IMG/VR virus record: IMGVR_UViG_3300025872_002029 | Span: 1-37,623 of that record | Length of the DNA stretch: 37,623 bases | Direction: 5' to 3' (one strand) | Source of the DNA: a virus | Shown here: piece after piece, positions 16,533 through 25,000 of the stretch | Position numbering within the stretch: position 1 is the first letter of the stretch | Layout of the letters: the number at the start of each line of letters is the position of its first letter | Position numbers and translations under genes: made by a program | The notes under the pieces: model-generated | The model's database searches: none | Told to the model about the DNA's origin: nothing | Seen by the model: the letters and a program-made list of their open reading frames with translations, nothing else

Positions 16533-17009
16533 TTAGGGAATTACTTCAACTTTATACGCAGATTCTATGGCTTTATCGCTCTCGGCCGCGTCCGCGAGCA
16601 GCCGCTGAGCAACGTGAGTTAGATATCTTGCGCCACTATCATCATACTTATATAGCGCCTCGAGCACGGCATTTGGGTCATCACTTACCTGCGCCCAGTT
16701 TCTATCTTTTTCCGGAAATATTACTCCAGCAGAAAATGATGGGGCGCAGATGTCGCAAGGCACCATTTCTTTAGGCCGAGAAAGCTGCGTTACAGGTATT
16801 TCACTTAAATTATATCTTTTTACAAGATGGCACGTTGATCCGTGATACACAACGGAAACTCCGACCCTGGACAGAACATATGAACCACTTTCAGTTTTGT
16901 AGAGTTCAAATTCAATCCAACGAAGAGAATCTTGACGCCAAGACGAAGATTTTCCAAGAAGTTTTCCGTTAAACTGTAGTGTTCTGTCACCGTCTTTGAC
17001 CTGTATCAT
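16533..17009 (-). CDS. Hypothetical protein with CxxC pair
   Basis: 158 residues, family not recognised. The first half alternates short strands (DRTLQFNGKLLG, WIEFELYKTESGSYVL, VGVSVVYHG), followed by CHLV and PCDIC. The His-containing TCHLVKRYN and CDIC could form a metal site. The C-terminal third is helical (AVLEALYKYDD, LTHVAQRLLADAAE). It is the first gene after the tail module and has its own promoter-like region, so it may be the first gene of the early/middle transcript. I assign no function. Confidence 0.7.
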   Translation of the reverse strand: MIQVKDGDRTLQFNGKLLGKSSSWRQDSLRWIEFELYKTESGSYVLSRVGVSVVYHGSTCHLVKRYNLSEIPVTQLSRPKEMVPCDICAPSFSAGVIFPEKDRNWAQVSDDPNAVLEALYKYDDSGARYLTHVAQRLLADAAESDKAIESAYKVEVIP

Positions 17010-17029
17010 ACGAAATCATCTTTCTATAA

Positions 17030-17072
17030 ATTCTATTACAATACTAATATGTCTTAACTTGACATGTGTTAA
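17030..17072 (-). promoter_or_regulatory. Sigma-70-like promoter with overlapping inverted repeats
   Basis: On the minus strand TTAACA (17072-17067) and TATTAG (17049-17044) are separated by exactly 17 bp, matching -35 and -10 boxes at 5/6 and 4/6. An inverted repeat ATGTC-n7-GACAT (17049-17065) covers the spacer and another, TTAAC-n9-GTTAA (17054-17072), reaches the -35 box. A repressor or activator could bind here. A TAATAGAAT element (17030-17038) lies just downstream. It faces the hypothetical gene at 17009, at the junction between the tail module and the replication module, a natural place for a separately timed promoter. Confidence 0.5.
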
Positions 17073-17102
17073 ACCGTACAAAATTATTTTATTGATTTTC
17101 CA

Positions 17103-17122
17103 GCGACTCGCTTAGCTGTCGC
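17103..17122 (-). terminator. Short stem-loop after the fibre gene
   Basis: GCGAC-n10-GTCGC lies six bases past the fibre stop codon. On the minus strand it is followed by GGAAAATCAATAAAAT, which is A-rich rather than U-rich, so it is not a classical intrinsic terminator. It marks the end of the tail module and may stabilise the late mRNA end. Confidence 0.3.
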
Positions 17123-17127
17123 AGGGT

Positions 17128-19788
17128 TTACCGAGACTCTAGCGCTTGAACACGGGCGTAGAGATCTTGAATCAGTTTTAACATGGGTGGCACTATAAAA
17201 TTCGCATTCCAACTTTCAATTGCGCCGTCTTCACCTTTTTCAGCTGCAATCGGATACGCGTCATTTACGTCTTCTGCTATAAATCCTGGAAGTGTTAATC
17301 CAACTCTTGAATCACTTTCAAGTAGTACTCCATCACGGAATTTAAACTGCACTACAGGAATATTTAAAAGGTTAAGTGGATCAAGATCTTCATCAGAAAT
17401 CTCTATGATGTTCTCTTTATATCGCCTAGATGAACTTAGCTTACCTAACAGTCCCCCGTTGGTGGCATTAGTCCATACCGCAGTAATTCCAGTAGCTGTC
17501 TGAAGAACAGTTGTAGATGTTCTCCGGGTAAAATCATTTCCATATACACCATTTTCTACAACCACCGGCAGATTAGACCAGTATCCCAACCCGTGCGTAA
17601 GGTTAGCGCCGATTGAAATAACATCAGCGGTGTCTATTCTTCCCAAGAAACCTTCTGCGGCATTTAACCTAAAGTTGAATGCCTCATCGTATGATGAATA
17701 GCTACTGGTACCGTAGATAGTGTTTGGCCCGATAGCTACACCTGTCGTGAGGTTAAGAACATTGTTCAAATTGAGATGCGCCGCCGATCCAGCAACTCTA
17801 TCGGATGAAACAACAATAGACGCTCTAACTGCGCCGGTGCTTGCCGTTAAGTTAAACGGTGGTATGCGTCTAGCCTGTCCAGTGCCAGCAACATAGTAAA
17901 GAGCGCCGCCGTCTGCGATAGCTGAAGTAAGAGTCGCTGCGCCTGTTGTCGCGTTTGCTATATCAAATGTAGTTGATGACGCTACGTTCGCGATCGTAAA
18001 CGTGCCGCTGTACCCGGCAGGAGTTATTCCAGAAATCGTGACAGACTGTCCCGTGATAAAACCGTGACTCACATCCGTCGTGTATCTGACAGTACCAAAC
18101 GCGGGTGTTGACGGAGCAACTGTGGTAATCGTCTGTAAAAACGATCTGCCGATCGCTGTCCCGGTCGGTGTGGTAACAGCTGTTGTTGTAGCATTGGTAA
18201 CAACAAACGTGTTTGCTGAATTAATTTGAGTAATTCTAAATGTTCCGTTGTACCCGGCTGGTGCAAGACCAGCGATCGTCACAGCCTGTCCGATGCGATA
18301 GCGGTGCGGTGTCAGTGCCGACACTGTATACTGAACGCTACCGACAGCTGGAGTTGACGGAGAAACAGCAGTGATGTCTCTATACGCGGGGTTTTGTATC
18401 GTATATGTTGTCGTTGTTGGTGTACTTAGAACGGTATAATCGGAAACTGTAAACGCGTTCGGCGGGACAGTTGTAACTCCTGTCAAAGTTACTCGATCGC
18501 CTATCTGATATTCATGAGGAGTCGCGCCCGTCGAAATCGTGATCGTACTTGTTGAAAGTCCGGTGATCGTGCTAAATCCGACAGCGCTCGCAGCAAATGG
18601 TGTTGCGTTTTTTGGAGTGCCAACATAAACATCACCTAAAGACGAAATATGTAGCGACGTAGAGTCATCGCCTCCAACATCGATGGATCCGTCATTTGTC
18701 AACTTGAATGGCGCAGTCGCAAACCCATTACTCTGCGCTCCAGCCCATATATTTCCCTCTGGACTAATATGAAATGACGTTACGTCATCTCCACCGATGT
18801 CTACCTGACCTGTCGGTGAAACAATAAATTGTCCAGTTCCTTCAGCGGTTCCGATCGTGATGCCGCCGCTGTTATTTATAAATAGTGCGGTAGTTGTTAC
18901 AGAACCAGTCGCTGTAGTCACCGCCGCCGTCGAGATATTTGTGACTCTAAACGTGTTTGTTGTCACTGCAGTGACGGTGTACGTTCCGTTATAGTCCGCA
19001 GGTGAAATACCAGTAATCGTCACAGCATCACCCACCTCGAGCGAGTGCGTTGTTGACGTTGTGTATGTTGCGCTGAACGTTGGAGTATTCGGAGAAACAG
19101 CTGTTATTGAATATGTTAACCGAGGACCGATTCGCACGGAACCATCAGTATCAACACGAAATTCTGCGTCAGTAAATGTCGCTCCGCCTGTCCAAACTTT
19201 TCCAGTGCTGTCAACTCGAAGCCAGTTTGGTGAAGTGCCTACATATAACTGTCCGTCTGCGGACACACGAAAAGGCGCGGTCGCGTAGTTGGACGATCCG
19301 AAATACATGCCTGTTGAATTGACGGTTAGTGTGCTTGACCCTGTTCCAGCTACAAGTGAACCAGTCAGTGTCACAAGTACTGATATTGTTCCCGCCGTCA
19401 ACTTTCCGACATCTAAATTTGATATTGCAGCGTTGCCGAGACCGAAAGAGACCCACTGACCTACGCCAGCAACAAGTTCCCAGCGCCAAAGTTTATTGTC
19501 ATTTGCTGTATCAAACCAGAGATCGCCAACAACGTATGTTCCGCCGACAGGTGCCGTTCCTTGGCGATAAATTGAATTTTTTCCGTCTGCTGTGGCCTGT
19601 ATAAACGAGTTTACAGCAACACTGAGCTCTGGGAAATCAACCGCGCTCGGCGAAATATTTTCGCCAACAATAACTCTTGAACCGATCCTTCGCGGTGCTG
19701 GCCGACGACGAACTTGGTTTACTCTATTTTCCGTTGTGAGAAATCTTTGAGAAAACGTTCGCTGACTTCTTCGCAGATTGCTAGCCAA
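17128..19788 (-). CDS. Tail fibre with C-terminal peptidase S74 chaperone domain
   Basis: 886 residues. The last 101 residues form an intramolecular chaperone of the endosialidase type: SSRRYKENI (from residue 786) contains the Ser and Lys used for self-cleavage after trimerisation, followed by GFIAEDV and a final coiled-coil LIQDLYARVQALE. The N-terminus is basic (NLRRSQRTF, RRRPAPRR). The middle has a virion-type DLWFDTANDNKLWRWE segment, repeated units of the GGDD(V/S)TS(F/L)HIS and VDTDGSVRIG type typical of trimeric fibres, and about four copies of a beta-domain that also occurs in other tail proteins here. It is the last gene of the tail module and overlaps the hub gene by 8 bp. The likely role is host recognition at the tail tip. 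Confidence 0.88.
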   Translation of the reverse strand: MASNLRRSQRTFSQRFLTTENRVNQVRRRPAPRRIGSRVIVGENISPSAVDFPELSVAVNSFIQATADGKNSIYRQGTAPVGGTYVVGDLWFDTANDNKLWRWELVAGVGQWVSFGLGNAAISNLDVGKLTAGTISVLVTLTGSLVAGTGSSTLTVNSTGMYFGSSNYATAPFRVSADGQLYVGTSPNWLRVDSTGKVWTGGATFTDAEFRVDTDGSVRIGPRLTYSITAVSPNTPTFSATYTTSTTHSLEVGDAVTITGISPADYNGTYTVTAVTTNTFRVTNISTAAVTTATGSVTTTALFINNSGGITIGTAEGTGQFIVSPTGQVDIGGDDVTSFHISPEGNIWAGAQSNGFATAPFKLTNDGSIDVGGDDSTSLHISSLGDVYVGTPKNATPFAASAVGFSTITGLSTSTITISTGATPHEYQIGDRVTLTGVTTVPPNAFTVSDYTVLSTPTTTTYTIQNPAYRDITAVSPSTPAVGSVQYTVSALTPHRYRIGQAVTIAGLAPAGYNGTFRITQINSANTFVVTNATTTAVTTPTGTAIGRSFLQTITTVAPSTPAFGTVRYTTDVSHGFITGQSVTISGITPAGYSGTFTIANVASSTTFDIANATTGAATLTSAIADGGALYYVAGTGQARRIPPFNLTASTGAVRASIVVSSDRVAGSAAHLNLNNVLNLTTGVAIGPNTIYGTSSYSSYDEAFNFRLNAAEGFLGRIDTADVISIGANLTHGLGYWSNLPVVVENGVYGNDFTRRTSTTVLQTATGITAVWTNATNGGLLGKLSSSRRYKENIIEISDEDLDPLNLLNIPVVQFKFRDGVLLESDSRVGLTLPGFIAEDVNDAYPIAAEKGEDGAIESWNANFIVPPMLKLIQDLYARVQALESR
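17925..19110 (-). repeat. Beta-domain copies (subtype B) in the fibre
   Basis: Boundaries are approximate. Around four copies of a ~70-residue unit with the pattern ITAVSPxTP, YTTxxxH, GxxVTIxG, P(A)GYNGTF, then TFxVxNATT. Between the second and third copies from the N-terminus the unit is directly repeated; the others are separated by fibre-type sequence. The same unit occurs in the hub protein. Confidence 0.75.
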
Positions 19789-21991
19789 TTGCGTCTACCT
19801 TCCACTCTGGAATGAGTAATACTTCAACAACTTCCGGGAAAGATACGCCGTCTGGGACAGTCACCTTGATGTTTTCTATCTTTCTGACGATCATAGTGTC
19901 TCGCGGTTCAAGGTCACTTGCGAGACGCATCCGCACGAATTCATCGTCAACGATGACAGCGCACCAATCTCCGGGTTTATAGGTTCCAACGATCGGAGCC
20001 ATTGATCCATTGATTGAAATCTTTATGTCTGATACTGGAGGTCTAAATTCGTCAAGGTACCTGAGCGCTTGGTCGTACAGTACTTGCTCGTCTGCCTCGT
20101 CCTGCTTTGTTTCATCACGATCAAGGATCGGCCATCCAGACTGCAGAAGATCTGTGGCTGTTGCCGCAGCGTAGGGTTGACTCGCGTCATCGCCCAAGTC
20201 ACTGATGTTTCCGACAACAAAAAATCGTGTTGCAGCATTTTCAGCAGATTCTTCAATTGTCACTTCATTGACGTTGCCGGGATATTCAAACACGAATTTG
20301 TCAGCGCCATATCTGCTTAACGGCGAGACTTCTCCCGGCCCTGGAGGATTTGGAAAGTTGATAGGTAACATCGCAAATGTTCTTGTAAACGCTCCGAGCG
20401 TAGAATCAAATGCGCAGTCAACCCTGTATTCAAATCCGTCGATCACGTCTGAATATTCATCAAGTTCTTCCCCGATTGAGCGAAGCTCGTATCCTCTGTA
20501 CGTCTTGTTTGACACCTTGACTTGGCTATAGTCATTTGTTGAATATTCAAATCCGATGTCTGCGTAACCTGGATATGAACCAAATGTCCCGCTGATTGCG
20601 AGAGGATACCTTGTCACTGTTCCAGACACAGTTGTTAGATCAATATCTGGCGAAACAACAGCTGGACTATACGTGAATTTTCTTGTCGCTACAGCCGATC
20701 CGTCAGCGTCAGTCACCGTTGTTGTTGTCGCGTTTACGACTGTAAAAGTGTAGGGTGACGTTGTTGTGACGGCTGTAATGGTAAATGTTCCGTTGTACCC
20801 GACCGGAGCTAACCCGCTAATTGTAACGGTGTCTCCAACTATCAACGTGTGAGCGGTTGTCGTCGTGTACGTGACACTCCCTGCTGGCGTGTTTGGTGCA
20901 ACGGCAGATATAGAAAATGTCGGAATGCCCGTGATCTCATGCGAACCGTTAAAAATCACATAAGTCGCTGATACATCGTCAACATTCGTGATTTCAACTC
21001 GTTGACCTGCTGAAAAACCGTGATCAACCGATGTTGTAAGTGTTGCAACATTTTCAACAAGTTGCTTTTTGCTGACCGTGCGTGATACGCCGGTAATCGC
21101 CGTGCTCGATACGTTTGCCGCGGTCAACGCGTACGAGATCGAGTTATCTGTCACTGATTGAATAACATATGTGCCGTCAAACGTTGTATCGACATTGTTT
21201 ACGGTGACGGTTTGTCCGGGAATAAGTTCGTGAGAAAGAAGTGTTCCGAGAGTTGCAACATTGTTTGTCAATTGCTTATTGTTGATTGAGTAGTAGTAAC
21301 CGGCGCTTGGCTCGATTTCATCATTTGGAAATGATGTACCGGAAAAGTCGATGCTCATTTCATCGAGCAGCGCTCTAAAGTATTCGTAAGTATCGACTCT
21401 GACTTTTACGGTTGTGTTTGTGTACGTGCCGTCTGGAAGTCCAGGAATACTGACGGTGAATGTTGTTGTTGTCAGACTTGGCGAAAGAATGTCATAGTAG
21501 TTGTTATACTGAAAATTCCCGACTTCGTAGAATTCTATTCTTACCGGACCGCCTGCGGAAAATGGAAAAGATGCAAAGTCAAGTGTAACTAGTGTAAGAC
21601 CTGCACCGCCTGATGTCACCGCAGTGGCACTGAAGTCATGACTGTATGTTTTCCATATATTTCTGTGATGAAGATAGCTGGTGAACTCTGAACCATTGAC
21701 ATTCAGGACTTTTGATGACGCGGAATAGGATCTACTCCAGATGAGCCCTCCCCACACACAGACGTTGTTTCTTACAACATACAGAGCCGTTCGTCCAGGC
21801 ATCGTCGTATCGTACAAGTTAAGCGCTGAAGTCTTGTCGATAACTGGAATACTTCCGCTGAAGGATCCAGCGCTCTTTAGCGCTCTTTCATATGAAACTC
21901 CGGTAAACGGTACCTCAGCGAGAACGGTATTTGACATCAAGTCAACTGTAAAATACCTGTATTCTGGAACTACCGGATCAAATGATGACAT
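19781..21991 (-). CDS. Tail hub / Tal-like minor tail protein
   Basis: 736 residues. The N-terminus (YRYFTVDLMSNTVLAEVPF, SYERALKSAGSFSGSIPV, VCVWGGLIWSRSY) is typical of siphovirus baseplate-hub or tail-associated proteins of the ReqiPepy6 Gp37-like type, common in phages of Actinobacteria. The C-terminal part (YGADKFVFEYPGNVNEVTIEES, YKPGDWCAVIVDDEFV) is also hub-like. Between them three beta-domain repeats are inserted (roughly residues 240-430). Position directly after the distal-tail protein supports the role. A GGAG ribosome site precedes ATG at 21991. No lysin motif was recognised, so cell-wall digestion activity is not claimed. Confidence 0.72.
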   Translation of the reverse strand: MSSFDPVVPEYRYFTVDLMSNTVLAEVPFTGVSYERALKSAGSFSGSIPVIDKTSALNLYDTTMPGRTALYVVRNNVCVWGGLIWSRSYSASSKVLNVNGSEFTSYLHHRNIWKTYSHDFSATAVTSGGAGLTLVTLDFASFPFSAGGPVRIEFYEVGNFQYNNYYDILSPSLTTTTFTVSIPGLPDGTYTNTTVKVRVDTYEYFRALLDEMSIDFSGTSFPNDEIEPSAGYYYSINNKQLTNNVATLGTLLSHELIPGQTVTVNNVDTTFDGTYVIQSVTDNSISYALTAANVSSTAITGVSRTVSKKQLVENVATLTTSVDHGFSAGQRVEITNVDDVSATYVIFNGSHEITGIPTFSISAVAPNTPAGSVTYTTTTAHTLIVGDTVTISGLAPVGYNGTFTITAVTTTSPYTFTVVNATTTTVTDADGSAVATRKFTYSPAVVSPDIDLTTVSGTVTRYPLAISGTFGSYPGYADIGFEYSTNDYSQVKVSNKTYRGYELRSIGEELDEYSDVIDGFEYRVDCAFDSTLGAFTRTFAMLPINFPNPPGPGEVSPLSRYGADKFVFEYPGNVNEVTIEESAENAATRFFVVGNISDLGDDASQPYAAATATDLLQSGWPILDRDETKQDEADEQVLYDQALRYLDEFRPPVSDIKISINGSMAPIVGTYKPGDWCAVIVDDEFVRMRLASDLEPRDTMIVRKIENIKVTVPDGVSFPEVVEVLLIPEWKVDAIG
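20685..21280 (-). repeat. Beta-domain copies (subtypes A and B) in the hub protein
   Basis: Approximate limits. Two copies of subtype A (NVATLxT, GQxVxVxNVD, DGTYVI, YALTAANVSSTA; the second copy is shortened) are followed by one copy of subtype B (ISAVAPNTP, YTTTTAH, GDTVTISGLAPVGYNGTF, FTVVNATTT). Both subtypes therefore meet in one protein. Confidence 0.75.
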
Positions 21992-22012
21992 ATCTGTCTC
22001 TCCACCACGTCG

Positions 22013-25000
22013 TTACCCAATCCATCCTGACTTATAATATATGTCAACTTTTGGAACATTGTTTGCAATTGTTGCATTTCCATAGTGCACTGCTGACGTG
22101 CTTTGCGAACCAAAAACAGTAACTGCCGCAAGACCAGCGGAATCTATCAACGAGGTTGTCTTGTCAAATTGTCCCTCAAACGAGATGTCGAGCACCTTAG
22201 AACCTCCGATCCCATTTCTCACGATTGTTCTATAGAATTTTCCAGCAGCGTTCCACGCGGTACCAGAAACAACAGAACCAATCTCAAACAGTCCTGTTCC
22301 TGGAAGAAACGTGTTTGGAGTTGTCGCTGCCGGCGACACAGTAGCGGCTGTTGTCCAAGTCACCGGTTCAATATTTGACGCATCAGTCGCGCTGTAGAAC
22401 GTGGCTATTCTTGTTAGAGCGTTATATGTTATCTTTATCCAGTACGCTTGCTTATCAACAAACGACGTTGTCAAAGACGTCGTAGAAACTCCGGAAGACG
22501 AGTTTGTTCCGTTATTTGACAACAGAAGAGTTGTTGTTGTTCCACTAAGTTGAATGGCGTACGACCTTTGCGGAGTTGACGTTGCCCATTTTCCTATAAG
22601 TGCGCTAGCTGATATGGGCGTCCAGTCGTTCATCGCTGCTCGAACAACAAGTTCAAAGCTTCTGTCACGCTCAATTCTTCCGGCCGCGCCGTTGATCGTC
22701 ACGGTAGATGCGATTGATGTGGCGTCAGTAAATGTTGTTGAAAACTGAACTTGACGACTGAAGTCAGCGTCAAAGATAACTGGGGCAGCAGTGCCGATAC
22801 CGTTGCGGATGATCACTCTGTACATTCGACCAAGAGCAAGATCATTGGCTCCAAGGTTTCGACTTCCGACTTCAATTACCGCTGTGCCAGAAAATATGCC
22901 TTCCGCGGGTGTTGCCCCCGTGACCGCGGTGCCCCACGTTGTCGGTTCTGTTTCCTGATCAGCAGCAACATATAGACTTACGGTTCCAGACGCTGCAGCT
23001 CTAGTTACCCTGATCCAGTATGTCGTGTTATCCACAAACGCCGATGATGGTGTGATTGTTGCTGCGTTGTTTGTCGTGTTGGCGACATTTCTTGTAGTAA
23101 AAACTACTTGCCCTGTCGCGTTTATCGCAAGACTGTATTCCTGCGCAACGGCGTCAGTTCGTTTTGCGACGAGAGTCTGCGTCAGGCTTGTGGTCGTGTA
23201 GTCGTGCAGCATCACGCGGCAGACAACTTCAATGTCTCCAGTTATACTCATTAACGCGTTGTGAGGAGCGCTAGCGTAACTACTTGAAGTGCTTGGCATC
23301 GTGAAAAACGTTGTTGCGTCAGTTATCTTTGCGGTGGCGCCCGTCAGCGTAATCAACTGTCCAGTAGTTGACGTAAACGATGATGTTCCAGGAGACTGGG
23401 TCGTAAAATCAGCGTCAAGTATGTTTGATCCGCCGATGCTATTTCTAACAATAGCTCTAAAAACTTTTCCTCTAAGGTTCGCGGCTCCGCCGGTCCTCGA
23501 GCCGATGTCAAGAGTCTGTGTGCTCGTGATCGTAGTCGTTGTCCCAGACGTTGTTACTGTAGTGCCAAGAATCGTCCACGATGAAGGAACAGTTGTCGAA
23601 TCGGCTGCTGTATAGAACTCGACATCGTGTCCGTTTGCTCCGTTGTCCGACTTAAACAAGACACGAAACCATCCAGCGACTCCGTTCGAGAACGGAATCA
23701 CTGATGTACTGGTTCTTGCGTTGTCGTTTGTTCCGTCTGTTGACCACGAGAACGCGAGGTTGCCAGCCACTGTGACATAGAACCTGTATCCTCTGTTTGG
23801 CGCTGATCCATACTTTGAAATTAATGTTTGCTCGGCAGCAGACACGTACGAGTCAACCGCTGCGCGACAGATAAGTTCAAACGTCTTGATTCTGTCAATT
23901 TTCGCGCTTGCCGTGTTGATTGTTGTTGTTGCGGCGTTTGTAGATGATTCTGTAAACGTTGAAGAACCGACGATCTGGCGCGAAAAGTCAGCGTCAAAAA
24001 CAGTTGTCGTGTTATTTTTAACAATGACTCTATATATTTTTCCTGACATCGGCAACGACGATACCGGTCCTGTTTGTACGCCGGCGCCGATGCCAAGAGG
24101 GTTTGCGCTATCAACAATCGCGCCTATCGTAGAACTCGCTGTGGTGATTGTCGTAAACGTTGCAGGCTCCATAACTGAATCTGCAGCGTATGAAAACGTC
24201 ACAACACCTGTCGACTGGACACGCACGGCGCGTATCCACATGATTGTTCCAGCTGTTGCTGGTTTACCGGTTGTCCACGCTACTGAAGGTGTCTCAGATC
24301 CACCGGCGAGTGTCACTCCAAGTTTTAGTCCAGTGTTTGTTAAGGCGAGATAGTATTGGTTGCCAACACCTCCCTTTCCGACAATGATCTGATCTGATGC
24401 CGGAGTCCATGAGTTCATCGCAACACGGACGGTTATTGTCAAGTCTCCACTGACGTCAAGAACACCGGATACGCCTGTATCTGGTGCATACGCGAAACTG
24501 TTTGCGTCTCCTGGCAAAAGAAGAAACGTTGAATGATCAACAATTCTTGTTGCAGAGCCGGTAACTGTCACTGTATGGCCGGTCGATGTTGTAAATGACG
24601 TAGCGCCGACGGTCTGCGCGCTGAAATCAACATCGCAGATCGTTACACCGCCGATTCCCTTGCGAAGAATAAACCTGTAAAATTCGCCAGTAAAAGGTGA
24701 GGTTGCTCCAGCGTTATACACGCCAAATGTTAAAGATGCAGTATTTGCAAATATGCTGGCGATACTTCCTCCGGCAGACACCGATGTCCCAAGTTGAGTC
24801 CACAGTGAAGGTTCTGTATCTGAGTCAGCGGCGGTGAAAAATGATGTGACAGCGTTTCCAGCTCCGTGATCGCGTTTAAATGTTACCTTTATCCAGCGGG
24901 TTGTTCCATCAGTAAATCCTGTTGCAACTGTAGAAGTTGTTGTCGCGAACGCTGTCCCGTTCGTTGAATAAGAAAAAGCGAGTGTTCCAGCTGTGTTAAC

